Both the position numbers and the translations under genes were made by a program. This document shows, one piece after another, positions 17,115 through 25,085 of a DNA stretch of 64,000 bases (positions within the stretch are counted from its first letter, which is position 1; each line of letters begins with the position of its first letter). Where the stretch lies: NCBI GenBank assembly GCA_964509425.1, contig CAZDWZ010000004.1, positions 186,001 through 250,000 on the forward strand. The letters are read 5' to 3'. Under the pieces are notes generated by a model. It was not told the DNA's origin. It did not search any database and worked only from the letters and a program-made list of their open reading frames with translations. The DNA comes from CAZDWZ01 sp964509425 (GTDB lineage Bacteria > Bdellovibrionota_C > UBA2361 > SZUA-149 > CAZDWZ01).

Positions 17115-18347
17115 ATGTCTGAACTCGATTTTCAAGCCCTATATGCAGAGCGAATCGGCGGAGCGAATTACGGGAAGTCGAATGAGATCTACAAGTTTGA
17201 AAAGATAAAGCGCGCGAAACGTCAGGCACTCGCGGACTTCCCGAACCGCAGCCTCCTTGATTTCGGAATCGGTGAGAACGACGAGCCGGCCGATGAATCC
17301 GTTCGTGCGAAGATGAAAGAGGAAGTCGATAAGCCTGAGAATCGAGGCTACGCCGACAACGGTATTGCCGAGTTCAAAACTGAAGCCGCTGCTTGGATGA
17401 AGCGCTCGTTCGGAGTCGCCTTGGATCCGGAAACCGAAGTGAATCATTGCATTGGTTCAAAGACCGCGCTTTCAATGATTCCGGCAGCATTTATCAATCC
17501 TGGCGACGTGACTCTCATGACGGTGCCGGGCTACCCAATCGCGGGGACTCATACCAAGTATTACGGCGGTAAGGTCCACCCCCTCCCGCTCCGGAGGGAG
17601 AATAGTTACCTTCCCGACTTGAAGTCGATACCAGGTGACGTGCTCGAGAAGACAAAGCTTCTCGTTTTGAACTATCCGAACAGCCCGACCGGGGCGCTCG
17701 CGCCAAAGTCGTTTTTTGAGTCAGTCGTCCGCTTCGCCCATGATCACAACCTGGTGGTCGTGAACGACGCAGCCCACATGGTCCTCACTTACGGACAGGC
17801 ACCGCTCAGCTTTCTTCAAATCGATGGGGCAAAAGAGGTCGGGATTGAGGTTCATTCGCTCAGCAAGGGGTTTCATATGATTGGCTGGCGGCTTGGTTTT
17901 ATCGCCGGGACCGCCAAAGTCGTCCGTGCCGTGGCTGACGTAAAAGACAACTGCGATAGTGGGCAGTTTATGGCCATCCAAAAAGCTGGGGTCTCGGCTT
18001 TGCAAAATCCTGCCATAACACAAAGAGTTAAGGTTAAATATGAGCGCCGATTGAGAAAACTGGTTCAAGCGCTTGGGGACCTTGGGTTTCAGGCCGATAT
18101 GCCCGGAGGGACCTATTTCCTCTATACGGCCGCCCCGACGGGGGTTCAAGGAGGACCGGAGTTTAAAACGGCGGAGGACGCCTCTCAGTATTTGATTCGG
18201 GAACACTCGATCTGCACCGTTCCGTGGGACGACGCCGGACGGTTCCTCAGGTTCTCGGTCACCTACTTGGGAGCAACAGAAGCCGATGAAGATGCACTCA
18301 TGAGAACACTCGGTGAGCGTCTGTCGAAGATTCGATTCACGTTCTGA
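17115..18347 (+). CDS. dapL: LL-diaminopimelate aminotransferase
   Basis: 410 residues; a fold-type I PLP enzyme converting tetrahydrodipicolinate directly to LL-diaminopimelate for lysine and peptidoglycan synthesis. Signatures are LLDFGIGENDEPADESV, the GYADNGIAEFKTEAA region, NYPNSPTGA, NDAAHM and the PLP lysine at about 251 in HSLSKGFHMIGWRLGF. Length matches the family (about 390-410). DapL occurs in selected lineages including deltaproteobacteria, spirochaetes, chlamydiae, cyanobacteria and plants, and replaces the DapC/D/E route. It stands alone, with a palindromic element upstream and a hairpin downstream. Confidence 0.93.
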   Translation: MSELDFQALYAERIGGANYGKSNEIYKFEKIKRAKRQALADFPNRSLLDFGIGENDEPADESVRAKMKEEVDKPENRGYADNGIAEFKTEAAAWMKRSFGVALDPETEVNHCIGSKTALSMIPAAFINPGDVTLMTVPGYPIAGTHTKYYGGKVHPLPLRRENSYLPDLKSIPGDVLEKTKLLVLNYPNSPTGALAPKSFFESVVRFAHDHNLVVVNDAAHMVLTYGQAPLSFLQIDGAKEVGIEVHSLSKGFHMIGWRLGFIAGTAKVVRAVADVKDNCDSGQFMAIQKAGVSALQNPAITQRVKVKYERRLRKLVQALGDLGFQADMPGGTYFLYTAAPTGVQGGPEFKTAEDASQYLIREHSICTVPWDDAGRFLRFSVTYLGATEADEDALMRTLGERLSKIRFTF

Positions 18348-18442
18348 GGTTCCTCTGCTCTCGGTGGTTCGGCCTGCCGGTGGTTCAATAAATCACTCGC
18401 GGTGAGAATGTCGGGCGGGGGAATAGATGGAAGAGGTTTATT

Positions 18443-18493
18443 AGTGCCGCGTCCCAAAAATTCTGTATTCAATTCAGAATTTTCAGCGGCACT
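18443..18493. terminator. Stem-loop downstream of dapL
   Basis: Nested complementary arms: AGTGCCGC 18443-18450 with GCGGCACT 18486-18493, and AAAATTCTG 18457-18465 with CAGAATTTT 18475-18483. This gives an interrupted stem of 17 pairs. It lies 95 bp beyond the dapL stop and 100 bp before the PurL-like start. There is no clean T-run, so a role as terminator, leader structure or small mobile repeat is open. Confidence 0.4.
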
Positions 18494-18520
18494 GCTCGGC
18501 GAAAGCTGAGCCAGCAAAAT

Positions 18521-18595
18521 CTAGTGCTCCGACAGAGGAAGAACTATGTCGAAGGCACGATTTTTAATGCTCGTTTCGAAAGGTGGGAGCACTAG
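18521..18595 (+). promoter_or_regulatory. Inverted repeat covering the PurL-like ribosome site and start
   Basis: CTAGTGCTCC at 18521-18530 is exactly complementary to GGAGCACTAG at 18586-18595. The right arm includes the Shine-Dalgarno GGAG and the first base of the GTG start. In RNA the two arms could pair and hide the ribosome site, with 55 bases between them. It may instead be an operator pair. Confidence 0.5.
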
Positions 18596-21090
18596 TGGCG
18601 ATACTGACGAATCGCGGAAGAATCTATCCGCCGGTTACATTTGAGCACGCACAGACCTACGGAATCGAAGATATCGAGTGGGAGCGTATTGTCGACCGTC
18701 TCGGAAGAAACCCGAACGATCTCGAATGCGCGATCTTCTCTATGCTCTGGTCCGAATCATATTGCAATAAAAGCTCCGCCTCGCTTCTCGACCTTCTTCC
18801 ACGTGAGCATAAACACGTCGTCCACTTTCCGGGTCTTCGACTAGGACTCGTGGCTTTAAACTCGGGCGATTACATCGTCGTTCGCGTCGTCGCGAACAAT
18901 GCGCAAGGCTATATCGACCCGAAATTCGGCGTTGAAACCGCGATGGAAATGGCACTCAGCGAGCTCAGCACCGTCGGAGCAATGCCGCTTGCGGTATTGA
19001 ATCTGCTGCGTTTTGGACCTCACGATCAAATTGCGAATCAACGCCTGTTTCAGGGAGCGGTCGACGGCATCAGTGAATTCGGAAATCGCATCGGCGTTCC
19101 GGTGGTCGGGGGGGAACTGTACTTCCATCGCCGCTATAATTTCGGAACGATCATAAATAGCTGCGCGCTTGGCATAATTCAGGGCAAACCGCGTCTTTCC
19201 GGCGATACTCCGCCGTTTGGAAGCGCCGTTGTCTATGTCGGCGCACGCACTGGAAAAGATGGACTCGCCTCGGAGACGGAGCAGACTGCCACAGAGCGGC
19301 TATTTGCCGGGAAAAAGCGCGATAACCGCACGATGAAGACCGGTGACCCTCTCCTCAGTATCCGACTGCTCTCAGCCTGCTCTGAAGCGATTCAAGAAGG
19401 CGTTTTACGGGACGTCATCAGCGCTGGGGTCGGCGGGCTCGGAACCGCATGTTTCGATCTCTCCTCTCGAATCTCAAACCCAGTCAGGCTCGATATCGAC
19501 CGCGTTCCACTTCGTTCAGAGGGACTCACACCGAAAGAAATTCTTCTCAGCGAAACCAGTGAACGGCTGCTCTGCGTTGCGACCCGGGGCGAACACCGAA
19601 GACTCATCGATATCTTCCATAAGTGGGACATCGACTCGAACGTGGTCGGTCAGGTGGTGGATGACGACGGAGTACAGTTCTTCTGGAACCACTATCAGGC
19701 GGCCGACATTCCGTTTCTCTTCGCAAAAGGCGGATCGATACAAAAGCATTATGAAGTCGTAAAGTTTCCGCCGATGCTTCGTCGTGGCGAAGGCCCCAAC
19801 GAAGCCGACATCGCACGGCGGCGAAAGCGAAACGTCGACGACGGTTGGGCGGTTGTTCGCGAGTCCACAGAGAAAAAGGGCGAATACGCCGAGGTCATCG
19901 ACCGTTCCAAAAATCTCGAAGATACTTGGCTCGATCTCCTCGCGAATCCGAACCTCTGCTCGCGGCGGCCGATTTACCGGCTCTTCGATCAAGGGGCAGG
20001 AACAAACGCCGTGATTCGCGCGGGTGGAGATGCGGCGGTGATTCGGTTGAAACCCTGGCACGGAGCGCCCTCCGGAGTCGAAGAAGGAAATGGCCATCCC
20101 TCATCCGAAAGCGGAGAAGGAGAAGTAAAAAGTGACGCTGCTGATCACGAGAACGGAAATGGAAATGGGAATAGCGGCGCGAAAGTCCAACGCGGGCTTG
20201 CCGTCACCGTCGATTCGAACTCACTTTACGTCAGCATGGAACCCTATCTCGGCACGGTCCAGACGATAGCCGAAGGCATGAGAAACCTCTCGGCAGTCGG
20301 CGCAGAACCTGTCGGCCTCGCCTATTGCATGAATTTCGGCGATCCGAGCCGCTACGTCGAGGTCTGCGAGCTCGCCGAAGCGATTCGTGGATTAGGTGAC
20401 GCGAGCAAAATTTGGGACATTCCGATTGTCTCCGAGTTTGTAAATCTTTTCAACGGATCGGAAGGTAATCCGATTCTTCCAACACCGACGATCATGCTCG
20501 TCGGTGCGATGGAAGACGTGTCGCAAGCTCGCGGAATTGCTTTCCGCGATCGGAATGATGTGATTCTCCTCCTCGGCACGACCAAAAATGAGATCGGATG
20601 TTCCGAATACGGTCACTATTCACACAAACAGGTGAACCGTCTGGTGCCGGATATCGATTTTGAATTCGAGAAGAAGATTTGCCAGTTCATCAGGCTTCTC
20701 CTCAAGGAGCGCTTGCTGAAATCCGCCCACGACATCTCGGGTGGCGGTCTCGCAATCGCTTTTGCAGAGTGCGCATTGGGCGGCGATCGACCGATCGGAG
20801 CGAAGCTCGTCCTCGAAGACACGCTCGGACCGAAAGATTTCCGCGACGATGCGCTTATGTTTAGCGAAAGCTCCGGGCGTTTCCTCGTCAGCATTTCGCC
20901 CGACAAAGAGGCGCTGGTCCGTAAGCTCTGCGAAGAGAACCAAATCCCGATCACCGCTACCGGCCGTGTCGGAGGGAAAGAGCTCCGCCTCGAGGGCGCG
21001 GTCGAATGTGAGATTCCTCTCGCGACCGCCTACCGAATTTGGTCAAATCGACTGGCGCTTCTCCTCGGTCACGCGCACGGGAAACTCTGA
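18595..21090 (+). CDS. PurL-like protein (FGAM synthase family) with a degenerate active site
   Basis: 831 residues, two AIR-synthase/PurM-like halves as in phosphoribosylformylglycinamidine synthase subunit PurL. Framework motifs remain: GVPVVGGELYFHRRYN, the RVPLRSEGLTPKEILLSETSERLL match, DGVQ and, in the second half, DISGGGLAIAFAECALGG and RDDALMFSESSGRFLV. Key first-half residues are altered: SEHCSYK is SESYCNK (about 53-59), KIESHNHPS is RVVANNAQG (about 97-105), and QDMGAAGL is ISAGVGGL (about 273-280). This removes the catalytic His residues, the Mg ligands and ATP contacts known for PurL. A 40-residue Gly/Asn/Glu/Ser linker (about 492-531) is inserted between halves. The GTG at 18595 is chosen for its GGAG 5 bases upstream; 18583 is an alternative. 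No other purine gene is nearby. It is likely a paralogue with another role, or an extreme PurL. Confidence 0.8.
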   Translation: MAILTNRGRIYPPVTFEHAQTYGIEDIEWERIVDRLGRNPNDLECAIFSMLWSESYCNKSSASLLDLLPREHKHVVHFPGLRLGLVALNSGDYIVVRVVANNAQGYIDPKFGVETAMEMALSELSTVGAMPLAVLNLLRFGPHDQIANQRLFQGAVDGISEFGNRIGVPVVGGELYFHRRYNFGTIINSCALGIIQGKPRLSGDTPPFGSAVVYVGARTGKDGLASETEQTATERLFAGKKRDNRTMKTGDPLLSIRLLSACSEAIQEGVLRDVISAGVGGLGTACFDLSSRISNPVRLDIDRVPLRSEGLTPKEILLSETSERLLCVATRGEHRRLIDIFHKWDIDSNVVGQVVDDDGVQFFWNHYQAADIPFLFAKGGSIQKHYEVVKFPPMLRRGEGPNEADIARRRKRNVDDGWAVVRESTEKKGEYAEVIDRSKNLEDTWLDLLANPNLCSRRPIYRLFDQGAGTNAVIRAGGDAAVIRLKPWHGAPSGVEEGNGHPSSESGEGEVKSDAADHENGNGNGNSGAKVQRGLAVTVDSNSLYVSMEPYLGTVQTIAEGMRNLSAVGAEPVGLAYCMNFGDPSRYVEVCELAEAIRGLGDASKIWDIPIVSEFVNLFNGSEGNPILPTPTIMLVGAMEDVSQARGIAFRDRNDVILLLGTTKNEIGCSEYGHYSHKQVNRLVPDIDFEFEKKICQFIRLLLKERLLKSAHDISGGGLAIAFAECALGGDRPIGAKLVLEDTLGPKDFRDDALMFSESSGRFLVSISPDKEALVRKLCEENQIPITATGRVGGKELRLEGAVECEIPLATAYRIWSNRLALLLGHAHGKL

Positions 21091-21132
21091 CGAGCCCTGA
21101 GAAATCGGAACTCTCATCGAAGCCCGTCCCGC

Positions 21133-21178
21133 GAGTCTTCGCCGAGTTCATCGCTCGGTGCGACTCTTCCCAATTTTT
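21133..21178 (+). terminator. Probable terminator of the PurL-like gene
   Basis: Stem GAGTC 21133-21137 with GACTC 21162-21166 and inner CCGAG 21142-21146 with CTCGG 21154-21158, followed after six bases by a run of five T. It starts 43 bp after the stop codon. Confidence 0.5.
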
Positions 21179-21353
21179 GCCTTCATGAGAAACTAACTGC
21201 CTTCGGCCCCGTAAGCCTCTGAAACTTTGCTCTATTTCGCTCGCACACGATTCCGATTTCTAACGCTTTCTCGCTCAAGAAATCTCGCTCATTTGTCGAT
21301 TTCCTTGAAGATACTCTGTCATTTCGTGGGCTTGTATTTTTACGTGGGCGAGG

Positions 21354-22841
21354 ATGCGCGAGGAAGAGCTTCACTACTTCGGTCTCTACAACGGCGGCGT
21401 CTTTGCCGGACGTTACGAGATCGTGCGAAAGCTCGGCGCCGGCGGAATGGGAATGGTGTTTGAGGTCCTCGACCTCTCGCTGCAAAAGGAGCGCGTTGCG
21501 CTCAAAGTATTCTCACCGACCGAAACAGACGAAGATGCCTCACTCCGGAGCCGATTCCAGAACGAAGTGCTCATCACTCGACGGCTTACACATCCCAACA
21601 TCGTTCGAACGTTCGACTTTGCGGAAGTCGAGGATCGTCTGATCTACATGACCATGGAGTTCGTCGATGGTTGGTCGCTCGAACAACATCTTCGCTCTGC
21701 AGCGGAGAAGCGGCTCGACGTCGACACTACTGTGACTATTCTCAAAGAAGTCGCGAAAGGAATTCACTACGCGCACAAACACGGAGTGATTCATCGGGAC
21801 TTGAAACCGGCAAACGTTCTGCTCAGCAGAAACGGCGAAATCAAGGTGACTGATTTCGGCCTTGCTCAGTCTCTCGCGACGCGAGAACGACTGACGATGA
21901 CGGGTGAATGCGTGGGAACTCCGGCATACATGTCGCCGGAACAGGTCCTCGGGCAGACCGCCGATCCACGCTCGGATATTTATGCGCTCGGAATGATTGC
22001 CTTTGAGATGGTCACGGGGAAACTTCCGTTCCGAAACAAAGGATGGTTCGAACTTGCGAATCAAATCGTTAATGAGCCAATAGCGCCCTTTGCCGCACAG
22101 ACGAAACACATCCCCGGTTGGTTCGAGAATTTTGTGCTTCGGGCAACGGAAAAACAGCCCTCGTCCCGATTTCCTTCACTTCAATCTCTTCTCGAATCGC
22201 TTGAATCAGGAATCGTACCGGCGTCCGGCTCACGTCCGACGCCAAACATCTCCCTCGACCGAAAAGAATCGGGTTCAAAATCGATTTCGCGCGTGAAGGA
22301 TGAAGATCTCCGACGCCAGAGTGCCGAAAAGCCTGAACGGCCGAAGAATTCAATTCATCTCTCGTTCACGATTCCAGCGAGTCCGGCATTTTGGTTTGCC
22401 GTCGTGGCGCTCTTCTTCGTTCTCTCAACCTTGGGGGTAAAAAACTTCCGGCGCACACACCCCGAGATCACCGAAGAGCGAACTCTGAATACCTCAGCGA
22501 TGAAGCAAACCGCTCCACGCCCGCAATCGAGAGTCGCCGCTCAAACCATAGAAAAGGATTTTCTGAACCCGTCTCCTGACTCTGAAGCGAATCAAGAGGC
22601 AGCCAACCTTTCTGAAGCCCTAACGGATGAGCTGGAATCCTTGGATTCGGGAAAAAAGATCTCGGACCGGCTCGACGAACTCGCCAACTCAGACTTCTTT
22701 ACCGGCATTCCCTCGCCAAAAGAGCGACTGCGTATGAAGGAGCAGTTCTACCTTCGCAGGAAAGCCGCTCTCGAGCAGCAAAATAGAAATACCAGCCGAT
22801 CGCAAGACAAAGCACCTCGTGGTTACCGTTCTATTCGGTAA
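21354..22841 (+). CDS. Membrane-anchored Ser/Thr protein kinase (Hanks type)
   Basis: 495 residues. The cytoplasmic kinase domain spans about 15-290: glycine loop LGAGGMGMVF, VALKVF with the ATP-binding Lys, catalytic VIHRDLKPANVLL, DFGLA, and GTPAYMSPEQ in the activation segment. All catalytic residues are present. A basic linker leads to one membrane segment at about 345-365 and a 130-residue periplasmic tail, acidic and probably helical, without PASTA repeats. Such kinases phosphorylate regulators or envelope proteins. Neighbours are an unrelated PurL-like gene and a proline-rich exported protein. A phosphatase partner is not seen. Confidence 0.92.
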   Translation: MREEELHYFGLYNGGVFAGRYEIVRKLGAGGMGMVFEVLDLSLQKERVALKVFSPTETDEDASLRSRFQNEVLITRRLTHPNIVRTFDFAEVEDRLIYMTMEFVDGWSLEQHLRSAAEKRLDVDTTVTILKEVAKGIHYAHKHGVIHRDLKPANVLLSRNGEIKVTDFGLAQSLATRERLTMTGECVGTPAYMSPEQVLGQTADPRSDIYALGMIAFEMVTGKLPFRNKGWFELANQIVNEPIAPFAAQTKHIPGWFENFVLRATEKQPSSRFPSLQSLLESLESGIVPASGSRPTPNISLDRKESGSKSISRVKDEDLRRQSAEKPERPKNSIHLSFTIPASPAFWFAVVALFFVLSTLGVKNFRRTHPEITEERTLNTSAMKQTAPRPQSRVAAQTIEKDFLNPSPDSEANQEAANLSEALTDELESLDSGKKISDRLDELANSDFFTGIPSPKERLRMKEQFYLRRKAALEQQNRNTSRSQDKAPRGYRSIR

Positions 22842-22866
22842 CTTCTGCCTTCGCGGCGGGTGACTT

Positions 22867-22913
22867 TTTTCGCGTCGCGCGAAAAGCTTTTCGCGCAAAT
22901 TCACGAACGTGAA
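22867..22913. promoter_or_regulatory. Alternating hairpin arms and palindromes between kinase and proline-rich gene
   Basis: TTTTCGCG 22867-22874, CGCGAAAA 22878-22885 and TTTTCGCG 22888-22895 allow two mutually exclusive hairpins; GCGCGAAAAGCTTTTCGCGC at 22877-22896 is a perfect 20-bp palindrome. A further palindrome, TTCACGAACGTGAA, lies at 22900-22913. This could be a terminator of the kinase gene combined with an operator or attenuator for the next gene. Confidence 0.45.
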
Positions 22914-23053
22914 CAGCGAAGAACGTATCATTGAGAGTTCGGCCTTGTCGTCCAAAATTCAGCGGATGTTATCATCCCCTCGCTCACGTCTCCGCATAAT
23001 TTCTGCGCCTTGCAAATCATTGGAATTACAAACAGATTGCGGAGACCAAAGAC

Positions 23054-25027
23054 ATGTTACGAGGATACATCTCGAAATCACATACTCATGACCTCCATTT
23101 CGGAATCGTCATATTCTTGGCTCTGCTTGGTGCGGCAACGAAAGTGAACGCACAGAGTGAGATAGATCTTCTCGCACCAAATAGCGATTGGCGAGATAAC
23201 TTCTCAATGATCGCGGACGGCGGCTCAGGGTCGGCAGGATCTCCGCCTTCAACTCCCACCGACGTCGATCTGGAAGGTCCTTCCCAACCTACGCCTTTCG
23301 ACACAGCAACGCCGCTTCCGACGCAAACCCCTGAAACTTCCGGAGCTGAATGCTGCGTGCCGGGGAATCTTCCCGACTCTCCACCGCCGTCAACTCCGTC
23401 CGCGATCGAAACCCTCTCCCCGATTGCCCAGCCGTCACCACCAGGGACACCGGGGCCGCTTCCTGCGCCCCTTCCCAGCGAGACGCAGTTGCCGCAGCCT
23501 CTCGCTTCGCCCGAAAACTCTCCAGCGCCGCCGGAAGGCTTACCGCCCGCAGACGATCACTCGCCAACTTCTCCCGGCACCAATCCGGATGATGAAAGCG
23601 TGCCGGGGGCCGAACAAGGAGTCAACGAAGAGCTTCCGCCCGGCGGACCTGAAAACCCGTCAAGCGATCCGGACCCGCTCGCCTTTCCCACGGCGAATCC
23701 TCCGCCTCCCGTGGCACCGGCTGATCCAATTGAACAGCCCACCCCAACCACTTCAGACCCTTTGGACCCACCGCCACCAGAGGTCTCTCCCGCTCCCGGA
23801 GAATCACCCCAGGAAACGGACACCCCAATACCCTCTCCTGAACCCGACGGAGAATCTTCTCCAGAACCTGACGGTGAGCCGACCGCTGAGCCGACGGCAG
23901 AACCAAGTTCCACACCGATCGATCAAATCACACTCTGCTCATCTGAAAACCCCGCCGTTTCACAGGCCGCGTTTGACACCGATGCCTCGGCAACACCGTG
24001 GTTTGGTGACCTCGCGTCGCTCGGCTACTGCACTCCACCTCCCCACGTTTGCCCGGCTCCGGATCAAATGAGGTCTGAGAGCTCTATGCAAACTCTGGTG
24101 GCATGTTTGGATGACGATGATTTTTGGACTCGTCAGAGGGCTTCCGAGCGAATCGTCGAACTTCTCACCAATGCGCTCTGTGACGCGGGAAACTCATCAG
24201 CGGTATTCGCGAATTCTGAGGAGGTTTCCAGCTTCCTTATTGCTGTCGAATGTCACCTTCGCGCGCAATGCGTAGAATTGGAGTTCATGAAGCGGAGCTC
24301 GGACATCGTTCGGCATGCGAATCTGGTCGATGCTTTTACGCAAATCGCGATTGATGACACACGACCTTGGCAAGTGAAGTCGAGAATACATCAGATCGCA
24401 AACTCGATTCTCGATTGGGTGAAGTCGGATCTCGTGGTTCTGGCGAAAGAAGGTCGAGACCTCTCTGACCAGCTTACGTCCGTGGACAACGTCGACGAGT
24501 TGCTGCCGAAGCTTCTTCCACTCTTCAAATTGCAGCAAATATTGATCGATCCGCCCGCGGTGGTTTCAGGTGAATTTTACCCGCAAAGCACCTTCCTATC
24601 TTCGGAAGAACGCGGTGGGGGTTTTTGGCTGACGTGGGGGGAAGGCCAATCGAGGGTCCGGCGTTGGGTTTTCGGGGGTTATCTCTCGTTGGGCTTGAGG
24701 GACCTCATCTCGCCGAAATCGATATTGATTCTAATCCTCAGGAAGGACATTTCACGGTCTGAAGTGTTTCTTCCGCGCTCGACCTTACCAGTCCTGATTC
24801 GGGACGTTGAGGAGTTCGGGCTGCAATCCCAGCTTAGCATTGATCTCCCACTCGTCGGGCTGAAGAGGTTCTTAATCTTCACGCTCCAGGCGAGTGACAA
24901 CGTGTTCGAACAGACTGTTCTTTTGGAGCGACGTGTCCGCGATCGCCTTCTGAACTACCGACAGTCCGCCCTCGATGATCAATATTTCGGTGCCGTTGCG
25001 CCGCAATTGCTAGGGCTTGGCAATTAA
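23054..25027 (+). CDS. Exported proline-rich protein of unknown function
   Basis: 657 residues; not recognised. A hydrophobic N-terminal segment (about 14-35, IVIFLALLGAATKVNA, then QSE) fits a signal peptide. Residues about 55-300 are almost entirely Pro, Ser, Thr, Glu and Gly in irregular PxP repeats. The C-terminal 300 residues look folded and helical, contain Cys pairs (CTPPPHVC, CLDDDD, CDAG, CHLRAQC) and a Trp-rich segment, and end in mixed alpha/beta sequence. The layout suggests a long flexible spacer carrying a globular domain across the periplasm or outside the cell. It lies downstream of the membrane kinase with a structured gap between. Confidence 0.7.
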   Translation: MLRGYISKSHTHDLHFGIVIFLALLGAATKVNAQSEIDLLAPNSDWRDNFSMIADGGSGSAGSPPSTPTDVDLEGPSQPTPFDTATPLPTQTPETSGAECCVPGNLPDSPPPSTPSAIETLSPIAQPSPPGTPGPLPAPLPSETQLPQPLASPENSPAPPEGLPPADDHSPTSPGTNPDDESVPGAEQGVNEELPPGGPENPSSDPDPLAFPTANPPPPVAPADPIEQPTPTTSDPLDPPPPEVSPAPGESPQETDTPIPSPEPDGESSPEPDGEPTAEPTAEPSSTPIDQITLCSSENPAVSQAAFDTDASATPWFGDLASLGYCTPPPHVCPAPDQMRSESSMQTLVACLDDDDFWTRQRASERIVELLTNALCDAGNSSAVFANSEEVSSFLIAVECHLRAQCVELEFMKRSSDIVRHANLVDAFTQIAIDDTRPWQVKSRIHQIANSILDWVKSDLVVLAKEGRDLSDQLTSVDNVDELLPKLLPLFKLQQILIDPPAVVSGEFYPQSTFLSSEERGGGFWLTWGEGQSRVRRWVFGGYLSLGLRDLISPKSILILILRKDISRSEVFLPRSTLPVLIRDVEEFGLQSQLSIDLPLVGLKRFLIFTLQASDNVFEQTVLLERRVRDRLLNYRQSALDDQYFGAVAPQLLGLGN

Positions 25028-25040
25028 TCTAACCGCAGAG

Positions 25041-25067
25041 GCCGAGCCGGACAATCTCCGGCTCGGC
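25041..25067. terminator. Bidirectional terminator between the proline-rich gene and thrS
   Basis: Perfect 10-bp stem GCCGAGCCGG 25041-25050 and CCGGCTCGGC 25058-25067 with a 7-base loop, in a 58-bp convergent gap. T-runs are weak, so strength is uncertain. Confidence 0.6.
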
Positions 25068-25085
25068 ACCAGCAAAAAGGGCCTC

